From Streptomyces sp. NBC_00557 (lineage in GTDB: Bacteria > Actinomycetota > Actinomycetes > Streptomycetales > Streptomycetaceae): DNA of 64,000 bases. The notes beneath the pieces are model-generated. The model searched no databases, had not been told where the DNA came from, and worked only from the letters and a program-made list of their open reading frames with translations. The DNA is taken from assembly GCF_036345995.1 (NCBI RefSeq), contig NZ_CP107796.1, positions 3,844,001 to 3,908,000 of the forward strand. Direction: 5' to 3'. A program made the position numbers and the translations under genes. The number at the start of each line of letters is the position of its first letter. Position 1 is the first letter of the stretch. Below, in pieces: positions 29,348 through 37,391 of the stretch.

Positions 29348-31410
29348 GTCGTTCGGTGCCCCTCTTGGTAGATCGCCTGGAACAGCTCCTCGCTGATCTT
29401 GGACAGCGAGATCAGCGAACTCGGCGACCACGGTAGTCCCCGCTCCCTGGCCAGCGAGGTCAATCGCCGCAGCGTCACCGGCTTCGGGAAGATCTCGGTG
29501 TCCGAGAACCTCAGTGCCATGGCGTGGCCGGAGGTGTCAGCAGCTGCTTGAACCTCAGCTCGACCATATACGCCCAGGTGTTCGAATTTCGAGAAGAGGG
29601 TGTCGGGCGTGTCGATGAGCACCTCGTCGAGTCGCGAACTGCCCACCACCATTTGGCCTTCGCCCGGGGAACTGCCCTCGCTGACGTACCAGAGCAGGCG
29701 AGCCGGGACGCTCTCCCCGCGGCGGCCCGAGGAACGGTAGTAGACGTGCTCCCTGCTGATGCCCAGGGCGTCACTCCGAGGAATGAGCATGGCCGGGACG
29801 TTGAACAGCTCGGTTGACCAGCGCGGCTTGATGGGCACCAGGAAGGACGGCAGCCCCGAGTCGATGACCTTCGCCGGCCACCATGCCCGCTCCACCACGG
29901 CGGCTACCTCGGCGGGCATGCCGACGCGGAGCGCGGTCGTCTCCACGGTCAGCTCGCGGGCCAGTCCGCCCGCCACGGCCTCCACCTCGGCAGCCGTCCC
30001 GCACACATTCACGAGGAGGGCGACAAGCCTGCCGTCATGCTCGAAGAACCCGTCGTCGCCTGCCGCGGACTTGGCGGCCGCGGAGGGATGCGAATCGCTG
30101 ATGCGGATGATCTCTGCACCGCAGTCCCGGCCAAGCCGCTTGATCAGGAAGAGGAGCTGCCGGGCCAGAGTCTCTTCCAGTGGGTGGCTGGCCGTACGAA
30201 GGACGGGGACAACCAGCGTTCGCCCATCCAGCGCCCATGCGTAGAGGGCAACCGGGTGGCCCTGACCATCCCTGAGCAGTTCGCGGCGCCAGGCGACCGT
30301 ACCCCCATTCAGCGACCGCAGGCGCTCGGCGAAGGCCGAGCCGTCGTCGCCACCCGCCTGGTGGAAGAAGGCGACCAGTTCGCCCTCTGCGCCTGGTGCC
30401 ACCTCGCCGGACCGGAAATCCGTCCCCATCAGATCGGCCGGGCGATACACCTGGGCCTGCCGCAACTCATCCACGTGCAGCGTCACGGTGGAAGGCGAGA
30501 CGACCCGGACCCGGGCGACCTCCCAGGCCACGTCAGCCAGGCGGGACAACAGCGGATCGCGGGTCGCCAGGACTTGCAGACCGGCACATGAGGTCTCGGC
30601 CACGTACCGCAGGCAGAGCCGAAGCTCAGCGCCGACGGTCAGACTGGGGATGGCCTGCGTGGCGGCCACGAGTAGTTCACGGGTTCGCTCGTCCACAGCT
30701 GCCGAGTCGGGGGACAGCTTGCGCAGGCCGGTCAGAGCCGCCCGCTGGTGCTGACGCTCTGCCGTGTCTGTGAGGTCCCGGATCTGATGAACCAGCTGGG
30801 GTGTGTATGCGAGCTCGATGAGATCCGCCATCCAGCCGGCTTCCAGTGCGCGGGATTCCTCCGCGTCGGCCGTGTCAGCGAGGCCGCGCAGATCGGCGAA
30901 CACTCCGTGGTCGACCGTTACCACCAGGAGCGCGTCGCTCTCCATCTCCGTGAACAGGTCCGGATGGCCGAGGTCCAACCACCAACCGTCCAGGATCTCG
31001 CCGTCACGGCCGCGGCCTCGCACCTCACCATCCGGGACGAAGCCGAGACTCCTCCACATCCCGCTCAGGTTGTAGTCCCGTCGGCACTTGGCCTTGATCC
31101 CGAGTCGCTGTGGGTACCGCTCTTTGATGCCCTCCACCAGCCGGCGGGCGATGCCCCGGCCGCGCTGTTCCTCCGCCACACACAGGTGTGCGAGCCGAAT
31201 ACGCGCGCTCCTCTTCGGCAGTCCGAACAGCGCATAGCCGAGCACCTCGTCCGCTTCAACCGCGGCCAGAAGGCCGCCATCCTCCGCTGCCTTCCGGTAA
31301 GCAGGAGGCGTCAGAAGCCCCAGCGTCTTCGTGTAGCGATCACCCAGGGCTATGGCCTTGTCGATCAGCTCGTCCTGCGCAGGCGAAACGGACACCAACT
31401 TGATCGCCAT
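29344..31410 (-). CDS. Large GNAT acetyltransferase with PIN-like domain
   Basis: A 688-residue protein. Residues 1-150 are a GNAT domain with the acetyl-CoA loop LCVAEEQRGRGIARRLVEGI and YNLSGMWRSLGFVPDGE. Residues about 160-300 look like a PIN nuclease fold (LLVVTVDHGVFADL, EAGWMADLIELAYTP, LQVLATRDPLLSRLADVAWE). The middle and C-terminal regions are unassigned, ending SSLISLSKISEELFQAIYQE. A GNAT-PIN fusion coupled to an ASCH gene suggests an RNA-targeting or toxin-type system. Host-defence or element-stability roles are inferred. The ATG at 31410 is preceded by GGAGGGGGGAGC. Confidence 0.7.
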   Translation of the reverse strand: MAIKLVSVSPAQDELIDKAIALGDRYTKTLGLLTPPAYRKAAEDGGLLAAVEADEVLGYALFGLPKRSARIRLAHLCVAEEQRGRGIARRLVEGIKERYPQRLGIKAKCRRDYNLSGMWRSLGFVPDGEVRGRGRDGEILDGWWLDLGHPDLFTEMESDALLVVTVDHGVFADLRGLADTADAEESRALEAGWMADLIELAYTPQLVHQIRDLTDTAERQHQRAALTGLRKLSPDSAAVDERTRELLVAATQAIPSLTVGAELRLCLRYVAETSCAGLQVLATRDPLLSRLADVAWEVARVRVVSPSTVTLHVDELRQAQVYRPADLMGTDFRSGEVAPGAEGELVAFFHQAGGDDGSAFAERLRSLNGGTVAWRRELLRDGQGHPVALYAWALDGRTLVVPVLRTASHPLEETLARQLLFLIKRLGRDCGAEIIRISDSHPSAAAKSAAGDDGFFEHDGRLVALLVNVCGTAAEVEAVAGGLARELTVETTALRVGMPAEVAAVVERAWWPAKVIDSGLPSFLVPIKPRWSTELFNVPAMLIPRSDALGISREHVYYRSSGRRGESVPARLLWYVSEGSSPGEGQMVVGSSRLDEVLIDTPDTLFSKFEHLGVYGRAEVQAAADTSGHAMALRFSDTEIFPKPVTLRRLTSLARERGLPWSPSSLISLSKISEELFQAIYQEGHRTT

Positions 31411-31618
31411 TGCTCCCCCCTCCAGTTGGGCCGGTCACGGCCGCCCACAACTCCCCTGTCAGTGCATGCAGGAAAAGCTGATCTCACTCACGGCCGTCTC
31501 TCAAGGGGGCACAAGGGGCGCACGGTAATGCGGAGACTGTCGCACGCGGTGCCGACCGTCCCGGAGTCCGGCCGACGCAGCCGTCCGGCCGGACTCCGTA
31601 GGTCACGGCTTCCTTCGC

Positions 31619-32756
31619 CTACATGGCTTTCGTCTGCTCGGCAGCTGACGCGCGCAGCCGCTCTCGCACCTCGGCGTCGATCCCCTGGGCCAGCTTGCGC
31701 TGGTGCTTCGCCGTGGAGTGCTGGTAGATCAGCTGGGCCCGCTCGGAGGACTGGCCGGCGCGGACCATGAGGTCCTTCAGCTTGGCTCCGGTGTCGGCGG
31801 CGAGGGTGTTGCCGGTGTGTCGGAGGTCGTAGAAGCGGAAGTTGTCCGCCATGTCGACCTTCTTCCTGGCCTTGCGCCACTTCCGCCCGAAGGTTGAGCG
31901 GCGGAACAGTGCGCCCTTCTCCCCGACGAAAAGGAGGCCGTCCGGCTCTTTCTCAGCGAACCACTGCAGGTGGCGGCGCAGCTCGGGGAGCAGGAAGTCG
32001 GGCAGGTAGACGGTGCGCTTGCCCGCCCGGGACTTCGGGTCGCCGGTGACCCGCTTGCCGTTGGTGAGCTCCGGGGAAGCCTGCGTGATCCGCAGGGAAC
32101 ATTCGTCGAGATCGACACTGCGACGGCGCAGCTCGGCCAGTTCCTCGGGGCGGAGCGCGGCGAACGCGCCGAGCAGGACCATCAGGCGCCAGCGCGGGCC
32201 CATGGCGTCGGCCAGGTCGAAGACCTGCCCGATCGTGGCCGTTGGACGCTCGTCGGCCTCCTCCTTGCCAGCGCCCTTGATACGGCACGGGTTGCTGCGG
32301 AGCAGGTCATCGTCGACCGCCGTCTGCAGGATGGCCTTCAGCAGCCGGTACGACCGTGGTGGCGCCGGTCGCCTTCAGGCGCTCGGCCCGCCATGTACGG
32401 ATGCTGGGCGAGCTGATCTCGTCCAGGTCCTTGCCTCCGAAGGTCGGCAGGATGTGCAGGCGCAGCAGGCCGTTGTAGCGATCGACCGTCGTCGGGGCCA
32501 GCCCGCGCTCCCTCAGCCAGCGCAAGGCGTACTTCTTGAAGTTGACTGCCCCAGCGTCCGGGTCGCGCCACTGGTTGCGCTCGATGTCGGCGCGGGTGAG
32601 GTTGAGCCACTCCTGCGCGTCGGACTTGGTGTCGAACGTCTCCGGCGCGGTGTAGCGCTGCCCGTCCGGTCCCAGGTAGCGGGCCTGCCATCGGCCGGAG
32701 GGGAGCTTGCGTACCGTGCCGAACTCGCGCCGCCGCTGCGGCTTGCGTCCCGCCAT
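31619..32756 (-). pseudogene. Tyrosine recombinase (integrase), frameshifted
   Basis: Two frames together encode one integrase. The first (from ATG 32756) has the SAM-like DNA-binding part: FGTVRKLPSGRWQARYLGPD, TVDRYNGLLRLHILPTFGGK, then RLKATGATTV. The second (to TAG 31619) has the catalytic part: LLGAFAALRPEELAELRRRS with the first Arg, FRFYDLRHTGNTLAADTG with Arg-His, and LIYQHSTAKHQRKLA with the nucleophile Tyr. They join near 32350, where the normal reading KATGATTV..YRLLKA is broken by a net +1/-2 change; a loss of 5 or 8 bases fits best. The first gene overlaps xis (TGATG). If real, the element cannot integrate or excise on its own. Confidence 0.85.
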
Positions 32757-32968
32757 CAGGCCGCCTTCCCGTAGCGGGCACGGATGCGGCGGACCGGCTC
32801 GACGGTGCGCGCCTCGACGTACTCGGTGATCGCGTTTTCCGGGATGCGCACCGGGCGACCGAGCTTCACGTAGCGGATGCGGCGCTCGGCGATCAGGCGG
32901 CGGACGAAGCGCTCCCCTGTACCGAGCATTTCGCCGGCCTCGGCCACGGTCAGGAGCCGGTCAGTCAT
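32756..32968 (-). CDS. xis: Excisionase (MerR/Xis-type HTH)
   Basis: A 70-residue basic HTH protein: LLTVAEAGEMLGTGERFVRR, LIAERRIRYVKLGRPVRIPE, NAITEYVEARTVEP. This is the typical AICE excisionase directly upstream of the integrase and overlapping it by one base (TGATG). It bends attL/attR DNA during excision. Intact. Confidence 0.9.
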   Translation of the reverse strand: MTDRLLTVAEAGEMLGTGERFVRRLIAERRIRYVKLGRPVRIPENAITEYVEARTVEPVRRIRARYGKAA

Positions 32969-33109
32969 TCGCCGTCACCTCCTGATCGGTGCGAGCGGTG
33001 CGCTGGGAGCGGGGAAGGGCAGAGGGTATTGCGGGTCGGCGCAAGGGCGACGGGTCCTTTACTCGGGGGGGTCTGGGCGGCTGGCCGTTGCTGCTGGCAG
33101 CGCTTGGGG

Positions 33110-33367
33110 TTACGCGGCGCGAGGCCCCTGGAGGAGTTCCTGGGGCGAGACACGGAGGGCCTGAGAGAGAGCGACGAGGTCGTCGATGTCGCAGCGGCGT
33201 TGGGCGCGTTCGATGCGGGACAGCATCGTGTTGGTCATCGGACGGCCGAGGGCGGTGACGCGGGCGGCGAGCTCGCGCTGGGCGAGGCCGCGTTCGGTGC
33301 GGAGGATTTCGATGCTGCGGGCGGTCCGTATTCCGGCCGTACCGATTTCCAGGGATCGTGCTGCCAT
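33110..33367 (-). CDS. XRE-family repressor-like HTH protein
   Basis: An 85-residue protein: RTARSIEILRTERGLAQREL, ARVTALGRPMTNTMLSRIER, then DIDDLVALSQALRVSPQELL. This is the lambda-repressor-like fold used as a control gene in mobile elements. The ATG at 33367 has GGAG at the right distance; an upstream ATG at 33388 lacks a ribosome site. A perfect inverted repeat lies just upstream. It may control the divergent replication/mobilisation genes and the xis-int pair. Confidence 0.85.
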   Translation of the reverse strand: MAARSLEIGTAGIRTARSIEILRTERGLAQRELAARVTALGRPMTNTMLSRIERAQRRCDIDDLVALSQALRVSPQELLQGPRAA

Positions 33368-33848
33368 GGCTCCATTTGTAGCTTGCATTCGCCGGTTTGG
33401 TTAACCGGGGATCGTCGGCTATGTTCCGCCCGGCGAACGGGCGGGAGTTACCTCTGGGCTGGGGGTTCGGGTATCCGTCGGGCGTTGCCTTCGTCGGCCC
33501 GACAGTGCGCTCTGACGTGGGATGTTGTGTTGTAGCTTGCGCCGCAGCAGGGAGTCAACGGTCTCCCGATGTGATGCTTCTGGCTTCAACTGACAGGGCA
33601 TTATTTCGGCAACCGCCGATTCGGGTTTATGGTTTTGGTGATGCTTCGTAGCACAGGTTCGCCGTCAGCTGTCTGATTTCCTGGCGGAATGCTGGACTTG
33701 TGCGGCATGCGTGTGGCTGTCTTGGCTATACGACGCCACCAGCCCTCCCCCGCGCCTTCGGACCGGGGCTGTGTGCAACCCCCTCCCTGTGCAACGCCCG
33801 ACGAGGGCCGACCGCACCTCCCCTCCCTGACCTAGGAGCCGCCGCCCG
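33368..33848. promoter_or_regulatory. Control region between the XRE repressor and the replication-like gene
   Basis: About 480 bp without a convincing gene and clearly less GC-rich than the neighbours. It contains CCGGTT-TGGTT-AACCGG, a perfect inverted repeat at 33392-33408 next to the repressor start, and a 10-bp direct repeat TGTAGCTTGC at 33377-33386 and 33531-33540. Both are good candidates for repressor operators. TAGGAG at the right end is the ribosome site for the next gene. Confidence 0.6.
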
Positions 33849-34692
33849 ATGAGCTACGACGCCCGTGAATGGGTGTGGGACCACAGCCACAGCAAGGGCA
33901 CCGCCCGCATGGTCCTCGCCCTGATCGCCGACCGGTGCCGCGACCGGCACTGCGTCGCGTACGCGTCCGTGCCCACCCTCATGAAACGCGCCAACGCCTC
34001 CCGCACCGCCGTACGCGATGCCCTGGCCAAGCTGATCGCCAGCGGCGAGCTCGTACAGCTCACCGACCGCAAAGGGCCGCGGGGAGAGACGTACTACCAC
34101 CTCCCAGTCGCCGCCCGGTTCCTCGCCGAGCAGACCGCGGAGGGGAACCGGAATCCGACCCAGGGGGGTCAGATTCCGACCCTCGGGGGGTCGGAATCCG
34201 ACCCGGCCGAGCACGTCGAAGGGGAGTCGGAATCCGACCCCGGGGAACAGAATCCGACCCCCAGGGGGTACGGATTCCGACCCAGAGGGGGTGCAGATTC
34301 CGACCCCCAGAACAGAAGAGAACCGAAGGTGAACGGTAAGAGCAGCAGCTCTGCCCCGCTCATCTCCGCCATCGAGTGGCAGATCGACACCGATGCCCGT
34401 TCCTGGCTGCAGCACCACGGCCACCTCGACCGCCTCGGCGAGGACGCGATGCACGCCGCCGACGAGAAGTGGCGCACCTACCGGGCCGCCTGGGCGCCCC
34501 GCACCGCCGCCGCGTGGGCAGCCGACTGGCGCGCGTGGATCGCCCGGGAACACACCCCCGCCCCTGGCCGCCCCAAGCTCTACGCCCTGCCAGGCGGCAC
34601 ACCCTCCCCCCCCAACACTCGGCATGACGCGCTCCGAGGCGCACATGGCCGCCCTGCTCGCCGCCCTCGACGAACCGACCGGAACGGAGTAA
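33849..34692 (+). CDS. HTH replication-like protein of the element, probable frameshift at a C8 tract
   Basis: Begins MSYDAREWVWDHSHSKGTAR with a winged-helix domain VPTLMKRANASRTAVRDALA, KLIASGELVQLTDRKGPRGE, of the kind used by plasmid and phage replication or primosome-like proteins. The middle (residues about 100-160) is a low-complexity spacer made by DNA repeats. The C-terminal part has EWQIDTDARSWLQHHGHLDR and AADWRAWIARE. In the start frame the reading becomes nonsense after eight C at 34606-34613; removing one C restores MTRSEAHMAALLAALDEPTG and a TAA at 34692, 7 bp before the next gene. So either one extra C is a mutation or sequence error, or slippage occurs. Confidence 0.65.
34151..34306 (+). 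repeat. Seven iteron-like direct repeats (AATCCGACCC / ATTCCGACCC)
   Basis: Copies with their conserved TCCGACC starting at 34154, 34175, 34197, 34233, 34253, 34276 and 34299. Spacing is 20-23 bp (two helical turns) except one gap of 36 bp. They lie inside the HTH gene, the arrangement known for origins within initiator genes such as lambda O. Runs of G separate them. Confidence 0.7.
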
Positions 34693-34699
34693 CCCGCCT

Positions 34700-35389
34700 T
34701 TGGACCGACGCGAAGTCGCCGCTGTCCTCGCCTACGTCGGACGCCTCGATCCCCGCACCATCCGCCCCGGCACGGGCGAAGCCCGTGACCAAATCGCCCA
34801 GTGGCAGGAGCTGCTCGACGACGTGCCCTTCGCCACCGACCACGGCTGGGACGTCCGCGAGGCCATACGGTCCCACGTCCTCGACTCGCCGTACCCGATC
34901 CTGCCCGTGGACGTCGCCCGCCGATGGCGTCCCCACCGACGCGACCGCCTCGAGCGGCACACCGACCCCATTCCCGCCGCCGACCCGGACGATCCGGCCG
35001 CCTGGCGAGCCGAGCTGCTGCGGTCCCGGAACGCTGTCGCCGCCGGCATAGCCTCCCCTACCACGCACCGGCAGATCGCCAGCGGTGGCCGGCCTCGCGA
35101 CGTCGAGGGGCGCCTGCGCGAGATCGGCTCGTGCATCCCGCCGGCCGTCCGCGCCGAGCTGGCCCGCTACCGTCCGAACCGCGCCGCTCGCGAGGCCGCC
35201 GTCGCCGGGGGCATCCCCGATGCACTCAGAGTCCGGTGCAACTGGTGCCAGGCACCCGTGGGCTCCCCTTGCCGTCAACGAAGGGCGAGCCCCGACGGCG
35301 CTGCCCGGGGCAATGCCATACGCGCGACCCCTCACCCGTCGCGCATCGACCTCGCCGCTGCCCGGACGGACCGACACCGAGCTGCGTGA
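34700..35389 (+). CDS. Mobile-element protein with C-terminal zinc-finger-like motif
   Basis: A 229-residue protein from a TTG start 7 bp after the HTH gene. The N-terminal half has VAAVLAYVGRLDPRTIRPGT and FATDHGWDVREAIRSHVLDS. The C-terminus has RVRCNWCQAPVGSPCRQRRA and ATPHPSRIDLA, a C-x2-C-x6-C...H arrangement seen in actinobacterial phage and plasmid proteins of unknown function. It probably belongs to the same operon as the HTH gene. The role may be replication or packaging accessory; not known. Confidence 0.65.
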   Translation: MDRREVAAVLAYVGRLDPRTIRPGTGEARDQIAQWQELLDDVPFATDHGWDVREAIRSHVLDSPYPILPVDVARRWRPHRRDRLERHTDPIPAADPDDPAAWRAELLRSRNAVAAGIASPTTHRQIASGGRPRDVEGRLREIGSCIPPAVRAELARYRPNRAAREAAVAGGIPDALRVRCNWCQAPVGSPCRQRRASPDGAARGNAIRATPHPSRIDLAAARTDRHRAA

Positions 35390-35438
35390 CGCAGCCCGGC
35401 GCCGCTCCTCGCGGCAGCTACGTGGGGCTACGACCGTC

Positions 35439-35762
35439 GGTCCCCGAACCGGTCGTACACGACTCCCACGAGCACTTGGGGACCGCGTCCCGGGGACCGT
35501 GTGACGGCTGCCGGGGACCGGTCCCCTCTGAAGCCGCAGCTCAGAGGGCCTTTCATACCGGTCCCAGAGCGTCCCCAGAACGGGGACCGTCCCCGCAGCA
35601 GTACCTTCGGTCCCCTCGGGGACCGGGACCGTGCAGGAAAACGGGGACCGTCCCCGTGACGACGTGTCAGGGGGACCGTCCCCGATGAGCGTCGCGTCCC
35701 CGTCCCCAAGCGTCTGGGGACCGTGCACCGCGGCACTTTGGGTACCGGTCCCCGTCGCTCTC
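35439..35762. repeat. GGGGACCG / CGGTCCCC palindrome array
   Basis: At least a dozen copies in both orientations in about 320 bp. CGGGGACCGTCCCCG occurs exactly at 35581-35595 and 35642-35656 and with one mismatch at 35670-35684. GGGGACCGGTCCCC occurs at 35513-35526. The central spacing varies. These look like an array of dimer-protein binding sites. Confidence 0.75.
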
Positions 35763-35992
35763 CTTTCAGCCGCAGCCCTCGCTCGGACAACGCCCATCTC
35801 GGTCGACCTGTCCAGACCTCAGCCGACCACCGCCGAATTGCTCCGACCGCTGCCCTCGCTCGGCGACCCGGCGACTCAGCTCCCCTACCGAACACCCCGG
35901 AGAACCACGCATGCACGACCGACACCATGAACACACCAACCGGCAGGAGACGCCCACCGCCCCCGACAACCGCGCAGCAAGTTATCCGCCAA

Positions 35993-36021
35993 GACAGTCT
36001 TCCCCGGTGGGGAAGACTGTC
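35993..36021. repeat. Perfect 13-bp hairpin upstream of mobC
   Basis: GACAGTCTTCCCC and its complement with a 3-nt GGT loop. It is typical in shape for an oriT recognition hairpin. Confidence 0.6.
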
Positions 36022-36051
36022 CAGGCGCAACCCGCCCCGGGGGTGGCGGGT

Positions 36052-36081
36052 CCGGACTGGCACCAGGGGGCGCCAGTCCGG
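36052..36081. repeat. Perfect 10-bp hairpin immediately upstream of mobC
   Basis: CCGGACTGGC and GCCAGTCCGG around a 10-nt loop, ending 13 bp before the chosen GTG of mobC. Confidence 0.55.
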
Positions 36082-36093
36082 GAGGCAGCGGCC

Positions 36094-36540
36094 GTGGGGG
36101 GATCGCAGCCAGAAGGGCAGTCGCCAAGCTCCAAGCACCGCACCTCCGAGAAGACCGCGCGCAAGCGCTGGCCGAGATCCGGCAATGACAAGCGCGTTCA
36201 CGTGTGCTGTGTCCGTCTCAACGACACCGAGAAAACCGTCCTCACCGCTGCTGCCGCGGCGACCCGAGCGAGTCTGCCCGCCTTCCTCGCCCGCAGCGGC
36301 CTCGCCGCCGCCAGTGACCTCAACAACACCGCCGCTGCCATAGCCGGACGACGAGAAACAATCTCGGAACTGTTCGCCACACGCCGGCACCTCAACCAGG
36401 TCGGCAACAACCTCAACCAAGCCTCCAAGGCCCTCAACTCCGGTTCCTGGCCTGTCGAGATCGACGCCGTCCTCGCCGCCGTAAACCGCGCCGTTCACCG
36501 CGTCGACTACGCGGTGCAACAGCTCATCGCCCAGCACTAG
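36094..36540 (+). CDS. mobC: MobC-like mobilisation (relaxosome) protein
   Basis: About 148 residues. The conserved part is KRVHVCCVRLNDTEKTVLTA, ATRASLPAFLARSGLAAAS and the MobC signature TRRHLNQVGNNLNQASKALN, followed by a C-terminal helix. MobC helps the relaxase open the DNA at oriT. GTG at 36094 is chosen because GGGAGG lies 8 nt upstream and the sequence before it is occupied by hairpins; ATG at 35911 is in frame. No relaxase follows: the next gene on this side reads in the other direction, so the mobilisation module is truncated. Confidence 0.78.
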   Translation: MGGSQPEGQSPSSKHRTSEKTARKRWPRSGNDKRVHVCCVRLNDTEKTVLTAAAAATRASLPAFLARSGLAAASDLNNTAAAIAGRRETISELFATRRHLNQVGNNLNQASKALNSGSWPVEIDAVLAAVNRAVHRVDYAVQQLIAQH

Positions 36541-36602
36541 GAAGCAGCGCGGGCAGGATCCGCGAGCGCTGGGTGGCGTCTCTGAGAGGAGTCGGCCAGT
36601 GC

Positions 36603-37391
36603 TCAGAGCAGTGCACCGAGCCGATGACCTTCTCGCAAGGCAGCCAGCCGACCTGCCAGTTCCCGCGGCCCGATCTTGCTCAAGGCCCAGAGGCTGCTGG
36701 CACGCCGAGCCCAGCACCAAAGCGGGTCCTCCGTATCCACAGGGGTGTGGAAGGGCAATACGGAGATGCCGTGGGCATCGAAGGGGGCAGGGTCGAGGTA
36801 GCGCGTACCGCCGGTGCCGCACAGATAGTGGGTGCTGCCGGTGGCTGCCGCGAGATCGGCGAGGCGCTCCGATCGGTTGTGACGGGTGCGGATCCGACCG
36901 CTGTCCAGCACCTCCCTGGCCCAGCCAAGCGCAGCGAGCATGGCGAGCGTCGATGCTCGCGCAATACGTGCCACACGATCAGTGGTGTCCAATGCGTCCA
37001 GGGCCGCGTCGAGAACATCGCGCACGGCGTCCCTGTGGCCACTGCGGCCGTAGTACTGGCGCACAAGCAGCTCGACAGTCCTGCGCGAGCAATGAGGATC
37101 AACGAGCCGCGCCTGGCTGATTAGTGTCGGCCGCCCGTGGGGAAGGTGTGTCGGTAGCGTGAGCCACTGCTGCCGACCGGGATCGTCCAAGGCGGCGAGG
37201 CGAGCGCGGTGCTGGTAGTCGCGCCGGGCGAACTGTACGTCGTCGAGGACGATCCAGCGGTCGGCGGCGAAGAGCTTCGCCAAGGTGGACAGGCGTGGGA
37301 ACAGGTTCGGCTGATGGATCGCGCAGACCTCGCTTGGTGGACCGAAGCGGGATGACTCAGGTGCCGATGAGGCGGCTGTCGAAACCGGCAC
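36603..37391 (-). CDS. WbqC-family protein
   Basis: About 262 residues with the WbqC signature: CAIHQPNLFPRLSTLAKLFA, WIVLDDVQFARRDYQHRARL, WLTLPTHLPHG, and a C-terminal DPAPFDAHGISVLPFHTP. WbqC-like proteins are found in sugar and peptide modification clusters, but the reaction is not settled. It is last in a three-gene minus-strand operon (regulator, YdcF, WbqC). The start is uncertain: GTG at 37391 is favoured and overlaps the YdcF gene by 35 bp; ATG at 37421 is possible. Confidence 0.75.
   Translation of the reverse strand: MPVSTAASSAPESSRFGPPSEVCAIHQPNLFPRLSTLAKLFAADRWIVLDDVQFARRDYQHRARLAALDDPGRQQWLTLPTHLPHGRPTLISQARLVDPHCSRRTVELLVRQYYGRSGHRDAVRDVLDAALDALDTTDRVARIARASTLAMLAALGWAREVLDSGRIRTRHNRSERLADLAAATGSTHYLCGTGGTRYLDPAPFDAHGISVLPFHTPVDTEDPLWCWARRASSLWALSKIGPRELAGRLAALREGHRLGALL

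Larger units (their letters stand above)
35390..36093 (+). other. Non-coding region: palindrome array and hairpins, candidate oriT/partition site
   Basis: About 700 bp with no convincing gene. The first part is filled with GGGGACCG and its complement. The last 100 bp holds two perfect hairpins directly before mobC. Repeats plus hairpins next to a MobC gene suggest the origin of transfer, or an origin of replication. An open frame continues upstream of mobC across the hairpins but lacks conserved sequence. Confidence 0.55.

Noticed and set aside
32965..33164. Short frames between xis and the XRE gene
   Set aside because: No start site or motif; the region is probably untranslated leader or intergenic.
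35439..35762. GGGGACCG array as a CRISPR array
   Set aside because: Repeat length and spacing are irregular and copies occur in both orientations; it is a palindrome cluster.
34700..35797. Frames on both strands across the zinc-finger gene and the GGGGACCG array
   Set aside because: Arg/Pro-rich readings of repeats; the only coherent product is the 229-residue protein ending at 35389.
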